Of a DNA stretch of 64,000 nucleotides, positions 50,913 through 59,211 are shown in pieces (the first letter of the stretch is position 1; every line of letters starts with the position of its first letter). The notes under the pieces are model-generated. The model made no database searches. It had not been told where the DNA came from and saw nothing but the letters and a program-made list of their open reading frames with translations. Origin of the DNA: Actinobacteria bacterium OV320 (GTDB taxonomy: Bacteria > Actinomycetota > Actinomycetes > Streptomycetales > Streptomycetaceae); NCBI GenBank assembly GCA_001298545.1, contig LJCX01000033.1, positions 62,001 through 126,000 on the forward strand, read 5' to 3'. A program made the translations under genes and the position numbers.

Positions 50913-51314
50913 CAGCGCGCCCGCCGGGCCGCTGGGCGGCGCGGGAATGCCGCCGTGGCAGCGGGTGTTGTGCAGGACGTGGTCGTGAAGGGGACAGTGT
51001 CCCCGGGCCTCACCTATTGCCTGCGGGGACGATCGTCCGGCTGAAGCCCCGCAGAGCCTTTCGCCGCGCAGGCGACCGCCCCTTCACGACCACGCTCTTT
51101 CGTCTACGGCTCCGGACCGGCGCGCTTGCCGGCCCGGAGCCGTACCCTTACCCGTTCCCGCCGCTGCCGCGCGGCCGGCCGGCGACGGCCGAGCGGGTTC
51201 GGCCGGGCAGAACATTGCCCACCTGCCTGCAGGCGTGCAGCCACACCCCTCGGCGGCCCCGGATCGTCCACGGGTGACTCGCGCGTGCTTACCGCTGCCG
51301 CGCGCGGGGAAACG
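50913..51314. other. Gene-free stretch with terminator
   Basis: About 400 bp after the ribosomal protein genes. Apart from the hairpin at 51105-51144 no gene or motif is supported. Confidence 0.4.
51105..51144. terminator. Long hairpin
   Basis: TACGGCTCCGG at 51105-51115 pairs perfectly with CCGGAGCCGTA at 51134-51144, and CCGGC pairs with GCCGG inside. It is a very stable stem about 190 nt after the bL36B gene and probably ends that transcript. Confidence 0.65.
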
Positions 51315-51509
51315 ATGATCTCTATGACGAGCGCGACGCAGAACTACAGTCTCCTTTGGACCGACCCGGACGGCACCCCGCAGGCGTCCGCGGGCAGGTA
51401 CGACAAGCGGTCCGCGAAACACCGCCGCACCGAACTGAGAGCCGTGGGCTGCACCCGTGTGGTGATCATGCAGGTCAGACCTGGCGAAGTTCCCGAGCCG
51501 GTTTCCTGA
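51315..51509 (+). CDS. Small conserved hypothetical protein
   Basis: A 64-residue protein: SATQNYSLLWTDPDGTPQAS, AGRYDKRSAKHRRTELRAVG and CTRVVIMQVRPGEVPEPVS. The LLWTDPDGTPxAS start and KPGE/RPGE end recall a family of short Streptomyces proteins without known function. ATG 51315 or 51324 may be the start; no strong ribosome site. Codon bias is normal. Confidence 0.55.
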   Translation: MISMTSATQNYSLLWTDPDGTPQASAGRYDKRSAKHRRTELRAVGCTRVVIMQVRPGEVPEPVS

Positions 51510-51640
51510 GCGAGGCGAACAGCAACGGGTAGGCGTGGTGCTCGTTGCTGCGCAGGAGGGTGACGATCAGGAAGGTCGTGGTCAGGAGACGGTCGGGAGC
51601 GGCCAGGAACCGAACTGATGCAGCACACGTCTCCCGCACC

Positions 51641-52438
51641 ATGATTTCTGACGAGCACCGAGAGCATGCGAGCTCCACCGGGTTCACCTCGCCGTCGGCG
51701 GTGACTGTCGATCCGCCGAAGACCAACGACTACAACAGCTTCGCCGAGGCGTACACGGCCGAAAATGAAACCAACCTCATCAATGCCCACTACGAGCGGC
51801 CCGCGATGCTGGCCCTCGCCGGAGACGTGGCCGGCCGGCGGATCCTCGACGCCGGCTGCGGCTCCGGTCCCCTGTTCGCGGCGCTGCGCGACCGTGGAGC
51901 CGGCGTGAGCGGCTTCGACGCGAGCGCCGGAATGCTGGAGCTGGCGCGGCGGCGGCTCGGTGAGGGTGCGGACCTGCAGGTGGCCGATCTGGGCAGTCCG
52001 CTTCCCTACCCTGACGACACGTTCGACGACGTCGTCGCGTCCCTGGTGCTGCACTACCTGGAGGACTGGGGGCCGGCGCTGGCCGAGCTGCGACGCATAC
52101 TCAAGCTCGGCGGACGGCTGATCGCGTCCGTCGACCATCCCTTTGCCATCCACCTCATGCACCGCCAGGCCGGCCGCGAGGCCGAGTACAAGTATTTCGA
52201 CACCACCAACTGGACCGAGGAGTGGACCATGGGCGGCCGGACCGCCCTGATGAGCCTCTGGCACAGGCCGCTGCACACGATGATCGAGGCCTTCACCGCA
52301 GCAGGCTTCCGGATAACGGTCATCAGCGAGCCGGAGCCTGATCCAGCCGCCCGTGAGCTGTTCCCCGAAGTCGTCGCGGCCAAGTCGCGCTTCCTGTGCT
52401 TCCTGTTCTTCGTCCTTGAGGCCGATCAAGCTCCGTAG
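51641..52438 (+). CDS. SAM-dependent class I methyltransferase
   Basis: A 265-residue methyltransferase. The SAM motifs are RRILDAGCGSGPLFAALRDR (motif I), GFDASAGMLELARRRL (motif II), LQVADLGSPLPYPDDTFDDV (motif III region) and LAELRRILKLGGRLIASVDH (post III). The pattern is of Methyltransf_11/UbiE-like small-molecule enzymes. The N-terminal 25 residues are variable. ATG 51641 is chosen as the last start before the conserved NDYNSFAEAYTAENETNLIN. It ends 28 bp before a mobile element. Confidence 0.88.
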   Translation: MISDEHREHASSTGFTSPSAVTVDPPKTNDYNSFAEAYTAENETNLINAHYERPAMLALAGDVAGRRILDAGCGSGPLFAALRDRGAGVSGFDASAGMLELARRRLGEGADLQVADLGSPLPYPDDTFDDVVASLVLHYLEDWGPALAELRRILKLGGRLIASVDHPFAIHLMHRQAGREAEYKYFDTTNWTEEWTMGGRTALMSLWHRPLHTMIEAFTAAGFRITVISEPEPDPAARELFPEVVAAKSRFLCFLFFVLEADQAP

Positions 52439-52466
52439 CCTCACCGTTCCGGCTACAGCGCGCGGT

Positions 52467-52584
52467 TGTCCCGTCTCACCGAAGGTTGGCCAGTCTCACC
52501 GAACTTTGACCACTCTGCTGTTTGTCTCATCGAACTTTGACCGCCACCGGTGAAGGGCAGATGGCCCCCGGGCCAGGCCGGCGC
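52467..52584 (+). repeat. Left 118-bp terminal inverted repeat
   Basis: Runs from TGTCCCG to GGCCGGCGC. Contains three related words: TCTCACCGAAGGTTGGCC, TCTCACCGAACTTTGACC and TCTCATCGAACTTTGACC. Confidence 0.85.
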
Positions 52585-52686
52585 TGCCTGGCCGGCTGAC
52601 GCGCTGTCGTCTGCGGTTCCCGCCCTCGAGGAGGTGCGGCTCGCTGTGGCCTTACGAACTCCCTTGCACGGTCCTACCTTTGAGCC

Positions 52687-53562
52687 ATGAAATCTCAGCG
52701 CTCTGGCCCGCTGGCGAAAGTCGTGTTACCCGTGACGGACGGATGGCGGCTGCTGTTCGTCCCCAGCCGGGTCCGCCAGCTGGCGTTCGGGTTCGGCGCG
52801 AGCACCGTGGTCCCGGCGGTGGTCGCCGCCCCCCTTCTGCTGGGCGTTCTGCTGGGCGCCGTGATCTCGGGGAGTTCCGTTGCCTGGGGCATTCTGTGGG
52901 TCTTCCTGGCGCTCACGGTCGTCGCGATGATCCTGCTCATCGTGGCCACGGTGTGCGTCACGGTGTCCACGACGGTGCGGTGGGTCGAGTTCCGCCCCCG
53001 GGGAACTCCGGCCCAGGTCGTGATCGCCCGCTTTCTGCGTTCGTCGACCATGGCGACGGCCGATCTGCAGCGAGTCGTCGTCATCGAGCGACTCAGTCTG
53101 GGGCAGCGAAAGTCGATCAAGGTGGTGCTGCATACCCGCGGCGAGACGGTGGAGTGCGAACCGGCGGCCTTCGCACCGCTGGCTCGGGTTGATGCACAGG
53201 CGCTGACCAGCTGGTTGACCGAGCAACTCGGCCGGGCCCAGGTGGCGGTGGAGCGTCGGACGGAGGTCAAGCGGGACTTCGTGCGTCCGGACGAGTGGTG
53301 GACCCCGTCCCACACCGCCGAGCTGTGGCGGGTACCCGTCAGCGAGGTCGACGGCATAGCCGCCCGGCGCCGCGTCGAGAGCTATGGGTACACGCCCCGG
53401 GCAGCCGCGATGTACAGCCCTGGCACGTCGGTCACCGTCTACGACCCGGGCCGGGCCTACGAGGTCGCCGAAGAACTCCGCGCGGAACGCGCCGCCCGCC
53501 AGGCCGCCGACAGCTCGGCAGCCCCCCGCCCGGCAGAGGGCGACGCAACGGATTCCCGCTGA
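52687..53562 (+). CDS. Membrane protein of unknown function carried by the mobile element
   Basis: A 291-residue protein. Two long hydrophobic helices (TVVPAVVAAPLLLGVLLGAV and GILWVFLALTVVAMILLIVA then TVCVTVSTTV) are followed by a soluble domain of about 110 residues (RWVEFRPRGTPAQVVIARFL, ADLQRVVVIERLSLGQRKSI, KVVLHTRGETVECEPAAFAP), which has a PH-like strand pattern, and an Ala-rich helical tail. The final third has WWTPSHTAELWRVPVSEVDG and GYTPRAAAMYSPGTSVTVYD. No named family. It is the only gene between the inverted repeats; codon bias is native-like, so it was probably captured from a related genome. Confidence 0.8.
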   Translation: MKSQRSGPLAKVVLPVTDGWRLLFVPSRVRQLAFGFGASTVVPAVVAAPLLLGVLLGAVISGSSVAWGILWVFLALTVVAMILLIVATVCVTVSTTVRWVEFRPRGTPAQVVIARFLRSSTMATADLQRVVVIERLSLGQRKSIKVVLHTRGETVECEPAAFAPLARVDAQALTSWLTEQLGRAQVAVERRTEVKRDFVRPDEWWTPSHTAELWRVPVSEVDGIAARRRVESYGYTPRAAAMYSPGTSVTVYDPGRAYEVAEELRAERAARQAADSSAAPRPAEGDATDSR

Positions 53563-53815
53563 CTCGGTCAGGCCGATCCTGACTGGCTCAGAGGCGCACT
53601 CCATGAGCGGGCGGATGGCATCGCCTGCGTGGTGACCACGCCGGCCGCACGGCTCGCCCTGGCCCTGGCCGACGTCCACGCCAGCTCGGCCGAAGACAGT
53701 GCGTGAATTCCAGCTCGACGACGTGGACCCGGGCAATCGCCGCCTTGATCTCACCGATGTTTGACCGCCTTCGAGCCCGCTGCCCAGCTGCGCATGGCCA
53801 GCCCCGTCGCTGTCC

Positions 53816-53933
53816 GCGCCGGCCTGGCCCGGGGGCCATCCGCCCTTGACCTGTGGCGGTCGAAGTTCGATGAGACAAACAGCCGAGTGGTCAAGGTTCG
53901 GTGCGACTGACCCACCTTCGGTGAGACGGGACA
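53816..53933 (-). repeat. Right 118-bp terminal inverted repeat
   Basis: Reverse complement of the left end with about nine or ten differences, ending GAGACGGGACA at 53933. The GCGGT target duplicate follows at once. Confidence 0.85.
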
Positions 53934-54008
53934 GCGGTCCCGGAACGTGCCGTTCGGCAAGAAAATCGAAGAGATGACCTGATTACCGCTCCGCACTGTC
54001 TGCACACT

Positions 54009-54845
54009 TCAGGCCTGGTCCTGCCTGCGCCGCCGGACGAACCATCTGCCCGCCAGTGTCACGATGGCCAGCGTCGCTGCCGCCTGCGGCCAGTGGTGCC
54101 AGTGCCAGAGCGGATTCTGCCACCGCCACAGCGGCGCGGATGTGGCGTCGACGGAGATGGTGTCGCGGTCGTTGTCGGGTACGGGGTCGTTCGGACCGTA
54201 CACGGTGATGGAGCCCTTGGCGCCGGGGATCCGCTCGTCGATGCGGATGTGGAAGCCGATGCTGACCGAGGATCCGGCCGATGTCGAAAAGTCGCACAGG
54301 AAGAAGTAGTTGTCCTTGTCCTGTGGCGGCTGGCAGGCGTATCTCCGATCGTCGTCGTCCCCTTCCCAGGGAATGGACGTGACAGTGGTTCCGGGCGGCG
54401 GTACGACCGCGAAGGATCCGGCTTGGCCGTCTGCGACACCGGGGCCCAGGTTCGTCACACCGAGCCGGACCACGACGGTGTCCCCCACCCTGCCCTTCAC
54501 CGTTTCGGTGACGGGTATGTAGTCGGCGGGCGTCGACCGGGACACACCGACGGCGCGGGCCGTGCCGACCCGCGCCAAGTCGGCGCCATGGACCGCGGTG
54601 CTCGCCGACAAGCCGGTGGTATCGGGTCGTTGAGGCCGTGTGCTCGGGTGGCCGGTGGGCAGTGGCCCGTGAGTCTCCCTCCGGGTGCCGTTCTTGACGG
54701 GCACTGTGGATGGATCGGCGCGCAAGGTGGTGTGAACCTCCACGGACTGCTGGGGTTGTGCCCACACCGGCCCTGCCGCCGTGCCGAGCGCGATCAGGAA
54801 GAGGACGGCAGCGCCGATTGGGTGCCTGGCGGCATGTTCAGCCAT
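54009..54845 (-). CDS. Secreted, membrane-anchored surface protein
   Basis: A 278-residue exported protein. The signal peptide is HPIGAAVLFLIALGTAAGPV with cleavage near VWAQP. A Pro/Thr/Arg-rich segment is followed by a DUF11/CARDB-like beta domain of about 110 residues (YIPVTETVKGRVGDTVVVRL, GVTNLGPGVADGQAGSFAVV, GSITVYGPNDPVPDNDRDTI) with one Cys pair (YACQPP, FLCDFS). A C-terminal helix (PQAAATLAIVTLAGRWFV) precedes a basic RRRRQDQA stop-transfer tail. There is no LPXTG motif. ATG 54845 gives a normal signal peptide. It likely stands on the outside of the membrane; partner unknown. Confidence 0.78.
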   Translation of the reverse strand: MAEHAARHPIGAAVLFLIALGTAAGPVWAQPQQSVEVHTTLRADPSTVPVKNGTRRETHGPLPTGHPSTRPQRPDTTGLSASTAVHGADLARVGTARAVGVSRSTPADYIPVTETVKGRVGDTVVVRLGVTNLGPGVADGQAGSFAVVPPPGTTVTSIPWEGDDDDRRYACQPPQDKDNYFFLCDFSTSAGSSVSIGFHIRIDERIPGAKGSITVYGPNDPVPDNDRDTISVDATSAPLWRWQNPLWHWHHWPQAAATLAIVTLAGRWFVRRRRQDQA

Positions 54846-54952
54846 GTGGTCGAGTCTTTCTGGTCGCACCCCTGGCGTACATCCCTCTGTGGTCGGGTGC
54901 ACCCTCCTACGACCCGGACGGCATACGCGCAGTCTCTTCCGCCGAAGCTGAG

Positions 54953-56497
54953 TCAGGCAACCGGCGTCCGGCTATCTCTGGCCTTGGCGCACAGGTAGGG
55001 ACGCGCGAGCAGCAGACCGGTGCCGGTCATGGCGATGCCGAAGCAGACCGGCGCGAGGTGGAGGAAGTCCGTGTAGTGGATCGCGCCGTGCACCACGACA
55101 GCCGGCAGGAAGCCGGCGGCAGCCGCCGCGGCCAGGGTCCAGAACACCCAGGCCTCACCCCGCCGCCAGCCCCACGCGCTGAGCAAGGTGATGGCCACTG
55201 CGGCGGCCATCAGGGCACCGCCGAACCCCGCCCGGTCGTGGGCGATGAACGGCACGAGCCGGGGGTTCACGGTTTCCAGCGTCTGCGTACTCGTGCCCAG
55301 GAAGGCCAGGTCGGTCGGCACGAAGACACCGGTCAGACCGATCACCGAGATCACCGCTCCGCCGACGAACAGCCCCGCTCCCGTGACGATCAGCAGCAAC
55401 TGGCCGGCCAGCGCCCGTCGGCGCTCCGGCTCCGGACCTTCGGGCGCCAGGCGCCACCGCGGTGTGTGCGGGGTCCGACGGACCGCGGCCACGAACATCG
55501 GAAACAGCACGAGAGCGGTGGCCGTGTGCAGGGGTTCCACGAAACCGGTGGCCAAGAAGTAGAACAGGGTGGGGAAGCCGATCGCCCCCGAGAGCAGATA
55601 CACCTCGCGGGCCCAGGGCCAGCCGCGTCTGATCCCTCCCACGGCGAGGCCGGTGTAGAGGGCGCCGATCGCCACCATCGTCCCGGCCATGGTGATCCGG
55701 TCGTGCTGGAGGAAGTGCACGAGGTGGTGGTTGGCGCCGTGCAGATCGTGCAGCGTCATGCCGAGGTAGTCGCGGTCGTACCAGAGCAGCACCGGTCCGA
55801 GCGTGATCGCCGCGGCGCCGAGTCCGGCGCCCGTCATGCCGAGCCCGACCAGGAGCGCCCACCACCAGGCGGGCCATCGGCGGGGATCACATCCGACGTC
55901 CCGCGGTACCGGAGCGGGCGCGGTGGGTGTGGCTGCCTCGGTGACTCGTTGGAACCAGCCGGGTCCGGCCGCGACGAGGACGCCGGGCCGGGCGAGCACG
56001 ACGGCGCCCGGCTCCTGGAGCGCGGCGGCCGCGGCGGTGACCGACGGGTCGGACACATGGACCACGTGCGGGTCGTCGATGTTGGTGAATCCGTCGACAT
56101 GGGCCTTGAGGGCGGCCTCGGCCGCCGGGTCGCAGGCGCCGACCACCAGCGGAACCGAGCGGCCGGCAGCGGCCTCGCGTACCGTCTCGGCGTCGGCCGC
56201 GGAGACGGGCGCCACCTCGACGACGCCGGCTCCGAGCGGGGGCAGGGCGCGGACCGCCTCGCGGGCGAGTGCGGGCGGGACGGATATGCCGAGGCGGACG
56301 TCCACCGGCACGCCGGCGATCTCGCCGGCGAGGCCCTCGGGCGGATGGCGGCGAGCGAATCCCCGGGCGATCATCCGCGCGCCGGCGGGACGCGCGCCGA
56401 TCGACGCCAGCAGCCGCAGTGCGGCTCGCTGCGAACGGCGCCGGCCGAGGATGCCGGCGGCGATGCCGCGCAGCGGGTGATACGTCCAGTCCGGCAT
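54953..56497 (-). CDS. DHOD-like barrel fused to a polytopic membrane domain
   Basis: A 514-residue protein of two parts. Residues 1-215 resemble a degenerate dihydroorotate dehydrogenase/FMN-type TIM barrel (MPDWTYHPLRGIAAGILGRR, EIAGVPVDVRLGISVPPALA, GVVEVAPVSAADAETVREAA, DGFTNIDDPHVVHVSDPSVT). The C-terminal part has about eight transmembrane helices (WWWALLVGLGMTGAGLGAAA, SGAIGFPTLFYFLATGFVEP, LLLIVTGAGLFVGGAVISVI). Between the first helices is a His-rich segment, LHDLHGANHHLVHFLQHDRI, which could bind metal or haem. The ATG overlaps the stop of the flavin monooxygenase gene (TGATG), so the two are coupled. Such fusions occur in actinobacteria, but I know of no assigned function. Confidence 0.8.
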   Translation of the reverse strand: MPDWTYHPLRGIAAGILGRRRSQRAALRLLASIGARPAGARMIARGFARRHPPEGLAGEIAGVPVDVRLGISVPPALAREAVRALPPLGAGVVEVAPVSAADAETVREAAAGRSVPLVVGACDPAAEAALKAHVDGFTNIDDPHVVHVSDPSVTAAAAALQEPGAVVLARPGVLVAAGPGWFQRVTEAATPTAPAPVPRDVGCDPRRWPAWWWALLVGLGMTGAGLGAAAITLGPVLLWYDRDYLGMTLHDLHGANHHLVHFLQHDRITMAGTMVAIGALYTGLAVGGIRRGWPWAREVYLLSGAIGFPTLFYFLATGFVEPLHTATALVLFPMFVAAVRRTPHTPRWRLAPEGPEPERRRALAGQLLLIVTGAGLFVGGAVISVIGLTGVFVPTDLAFLGTSTQTLETVNPRLVPFIAHDRAGFGGALMAAAVAITLLSAWGWRRGEAWVFWTLAAAAAAGFLPAVVVHGAIHYTDFLHLAPVCFGIAMTGTGLLLARPYLCAKARDSRTPVA

Positions 56498-57678
56498 CAG
56501 GGGCTCTCGCTCTTCGTCGTGGTCACCGGGTCGCCGGGCGGGGTCCAGCCGAGCACCGGCGTCATGGAACGCAGCGTCGCCCGCGTCGGTGCCAGCCGGG
56601 CGGCCGTGTCGCGCAGCAGCACCGCGGGCGGCCACGACAGCTGGCCGATCGCGCCCAGCCGGGCGGAACGGCGCGTGATGGCCTGGGTCCGCGGGCGGCG
56701 CAACAGGTCGTACGAGCGGAGCGCGGCGGCCACGTCCGGGATGCCGTCGAGGCAGTGTGCGAGGGTGAGCGCATCCTCCAGCGCCTGGCATGCGCCCTGG
56801 CCCAGGTTGGGGGTCATGGCATGGGCCGCGTCGCCCAGCAGCGCGACCCGGCCGCGGACGAAGGAGGACAGCGGCGGCAGCTCGTACAGGTCGTGCCGGA
56901 GCACCGCGTCCACGGGCGTGGCAGCCAGAAGGGCGGGGATGGGGTCCGGCCAGGACCCGAACCGGCGCAGCAGTTCGGCGTACTCGGATGAGCCGGAGGA
57001 CGCTCCCGCCGGCCGCGAGGCCGTCGCGAAGCAGTACATTCGCCCGCCGAGCAGCGCCGTGTAGCCGAACCTCGCCCCGCGGCCCCAGGTCACCGCGCCC
57101 TGCGAGGGCGGCTCGGCGAGAGGCCCGGTGACCATGCGCCAGCCTGTGTAACCGGCGTACCGGGGTCCGGCCGCCTCGGGCCACAGGGCACGGCGGACCG
57201 CACTGCGCAGCCCGTCGGCGCCGACCACGAGGTCGGGCCGGGAGTCGCCCCTACCGTGATCGACGACCAGGCAGGGTCCGTCGTCGCGGACCGCGGACAC
57301 CTCACTGCCCGGCCGCAGGCTGTCAGCGGGCAGCGCGTCGGCGAGCGCCCGCAACAGGTCTGCGCGGTGCAGGACCACCAAGGGGTGGCCGAAGCGGCGC
57401 GCCAGCTCCGCGTTCTCCGTACGGGACAGCCAGCGGCCCTGGCGGTCGCGTACGCCGCCTATGGCCTCGACGGCGCCGAGTGCCCGGACGGTGTCGCCCA
57501 GGCCGAGTGCATCGAGCGCGTGCAGCGCGTTCGGCCACAGGGAGATGCCGGCGCCGATCTCGGTGAACTCGGGGGCCCGTTCCAGCACCTCGACGCGCCA
57601 ACCGCGGCGATGCAGGGCGACGGCCGTCGCGAGCCCGCCGATCCCGCCGCCGACGATGGTCGCGGCGCGCTGCGGCAT
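56497..57678 (-). CDS. FAD-dependent aromatic-type monooxygenase
   Basis: A 393-residue class A flavoprotein hydroxylase: AATIVGGGIGGLATAVALHR (GxGxxG), VLERAPEFTEIGAGISLWPN, the DG motif in LVVGADGLRSAVRRALW and the GD motif GRVALLGDAAHAMTPNLGQG ACQALEDA. Fits salicylate hydroxylase/PhzS/zeaxanthin epoxidase-like enzymes that use NAD(P)H. ATG 57678 begins six residues before the fold. Co-translated with the barrel-membrane fusion protein downstream, which suggests a shared redox or lipid-related job (inference). Upstream is gene-poor. Confidence 0.9.
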   Translation of the reverse strand: MPQRAATIVGGGIGGLATAVALHRRGWRVEVLERAPEFTEIGAGISLWPNALHALDALGLGDTVRALGAVEAIGGVRDRQGRWLSRTENAELARRFGHPLVVLHRADLLRALADALPADSLRPGSEVSAVRDDGPCLVVDHGRGDSRPDLVVGADGLRSAVRRALWPEAAGPRYAGYTGWRMVTGPLAEPPSQGAVTWGRGARFGYTALLGGRMYCFATASRPAGASSGSSEYAELLRRFGSWPDPIPALLAATPVDAVLRHDLYELPPLSSFVRGRVALLGDAAHAMTPNLGQGACQALEDALTLAHCLDGIPDVAAALRSYDLLRRPRTQAITRRSARLGAIGQLSWPPAVLLRDTAARLAPTRATLRSMTPVLGWTPPGDPVTTTKSESP

Positions 57679-57912
57679 GGGTCCTCGCTCTGGGTTCGGG
57701 GGCGCCGCCCCCGGTCAAGTGGTGGTCAGTCCGGTGCCCGAGCCCGAACGGCATACGACGCGGCGCAGGCCGGCGCAGGCCCGGCTGAGCAGCGCCTCAT
57801 GGCAACATGCCGACAGGTGCCTGTCAATGTGCTGGCCGACGGAGGCCCGGATGTCCTCCGCTGCGCCGTCGTAAGGCGCCGACCGGCGCGAGCGGCTCCC
57901 CGGTCAGCGCGC
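57679..57912. other. Upstream region of the monooxygenase and decayed sequence
   Basis: About 230 bp. It contains GACAGGTGCCTGTC at about 57809-57822, a palindrome-like word (GACAGG-TG-CCTGTC), which could be an operator for the minus-strand monooxygenase operon. No gene is seen. Confidence 0.4.
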
Positions 57913-58140
57913 AATCCTGATCTGCAGGCGATCCGCTCCACCCGTCCCGGCGGCCATGTCGGCTACATCGGTGTCTCCCACGACGTCACGCTCGACGGCC
58001 AGGAGCTGTTCTTCTCCCACGTGCACCCGCACGGCGGCCCGGCCCCGGTCCGTCAGTACCTGCCACAGCTGATCGACCTGATCTGGACCCGGCAGATCGA
58101 CCCGGGCAAGGTCTTCGACCTCACCCTCCCCCCCTCGACC
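57913..58140 (+). pseudogene. C-terminal fragment of a zinc alcohol dehydrogenase
   Basis: The plus frame reads LQAIRSTRPGGHVGYIGVSH, then LDGQELFFSHVHPHGGPAPV and RQYLPQLIDLIWTRQIDPGK then VFDLTLP. It is clearly paralogous to the intact enzyme at 62991-64000, which has LHQALRSTRPGGNVGFVGFP, GGPAPVRAYLPGLIERVFSG and PGKVFDLTLP in the same order. Everything before the cofactor domain's second half is missing, and the last 25 residues are replaced by unrelated sequence. A dead fragment facing the aldo/keto reductase gene. Confidence 0.8.
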
Positions 58141-58148
58141 GTCGTCTG

Positions 58149-59135
58149 CTACTTGTCGACCAGAGACATGTGGTGCGCGTTGTAGCGGTCTCCCTGAACC
58201 CCGACCCGGCCGGCGAGTTCGTCGAGGTCCGCCAGTTCGTCGGCGGACAACGGCAGCTGGGTTGCGCCGGAGTTCTCCTCGATGCGCGCGATGCGTCGGG
58301 TGCCCGGGATCGGAACGATCCACGGATGCTGCGCGAGCAACCAGGCGAGTGCGACCTGGCCGGGGGTGGCGCTCTTCGTCTGCGCGAGAGTGGTGATGTG
58401 GTCGACGAGAACCTGGTTCGCCACCCGGTTCTCGGCCGTGAACCGTGGAATGTTCGTGCGGACGTCACCGGTCACGAACGAGGTCGACGCGTCCACCGTG
58501 CCGGTCAGGAATCCCTTGCCGAGCGGGCTGAAGGGCACGAATCCGATCCCGAGGGCCGCGCACGTCGGCAGGACCTCCGGCTCGGGATCCCGCGTCCACA
58601 GCGAGTACTCGCTCTGCACCGCCGTCACGGGGTGGACCGAATGGGCGCGGCGGATGGTCTCCGCACTGGCCTCCGAGAGCCCGAAGCAGCGGACCTTGCC
58701 CTCCTGCACGAGCTCACCCACCGTGCCGGCGACGTCCTCGATGGGCACCTCCGGATCAACGCGATGCTGGTAGAACAGGTCGAGCCTCTCGACCCCGAGC
58801 CGTTTCAGGGAGGCCGCGGCGACGGCACGGATCTGTTCGGGCCGGCTGTTGAGCCCGGCAGGGGCGCCGTTCTCGATGTGGAATCCGAACTTGGTGGCGA
58901 CCACGACCTGCTCGCGCACCGGAGCGAGGGCCTCGCCCACGAGTTCCTCGTTGACGTAGGGGCCGTACACCTCCGCGGTGTCGAAGAAGGTGATCCCGCG
59001 GTCGACGGCGCCACGGAGCACGGCGATCATGTCGCTCCGGTCACCGGGGTTCGGCCCGTAGCTCTGGGACATTCCCATGGCGCCGAGGCCGATGGCGGAG
59101 ACCCGCAGGTCGCGTCCGAGCGTTCGTGTGTGCAT
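58149..59135 (-). CDS. Aldo/keto reductase
   Basis: A 328-residue (alpha/beta)8 NADPH oxidoreductase: RVSAIGLGAMGMSQSYGPNP, ITFFDTAEVYGPYVNEELVG (catalytic Asp and Tyr), VVVATKFGFHI (Lys), DLFYQHRVDPEVPIEDVAGT (His), YSLWTRDPEPEVL, PFSPLGKGFLTGTV and PIPGTRRIARIEEN (cofactor). The AKR13/YajO-like group fits best. It reduces aldehydes or ketones of unknown identity. ATG 59135 is at the usual N-terminus, MHTRTLGRDL. Confidence 0.92.
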   Translation of the reverse strand: MHTRTLGRDLRVSAIGLGAMGMSQSYGPNPGDRSDMIAVLRGAVDRGITFFDTAEVYGPYVNEELVGEALAPVREQVVVATKFGFHIENGAPAGLNSRPEQIRAVAAASLKRLGVERLDLFYQHRVDPEVPIEDVAGTVGELVQEGKVRCFGLSEASAETIRRAHSVHPVTAVQSEYSLWTRDPEPEVLPTCAALGIGFVPFSPLGKGFLTGTVDASTSFVTGDVRTNIPRFTAENRVANQVLVDHITTLAQTKSATPGQVALAWLLAQHPWIVPIPGTRRIARIEENSGATQLPLSADELADLDELAGRVGVQGDRYNAHHMSLVDK

Positions 59136-59211
59136 CGTTTCTCCTTGTCGAGGCTGGCTCCGGTCGGCCGATGTCGGCTGCGGGACGGCCGGCCGTAGCC
59201 GCGGCTTGCGT

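Larger units (their letters stand above)
52462..53938. mobile_element. Transposase-less mobile element, IS21-like ends, with target duplication
   Basis: The segment 52467-53933 (1,467 bp) begins TGTCCCGTCTCACCGAAGGT and ends with the reverse complement. The two 118-bp ends are about 92 percent identical and of equal length. GCGGT is present directly outside both ends (52462-52466 and 53934-53938), a 5-bp target-site duplication. Each end contains a tandem roughly 20-bp motif (TCTCACCGAACTTTGACC and variants), like the multiple transposase-binding repeats of IS21 elements, which also start TG and end CA. No transposase is inside; only one membrane-protein gene is carried. It would need a transposase in trans. 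Confidence 0.85.
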
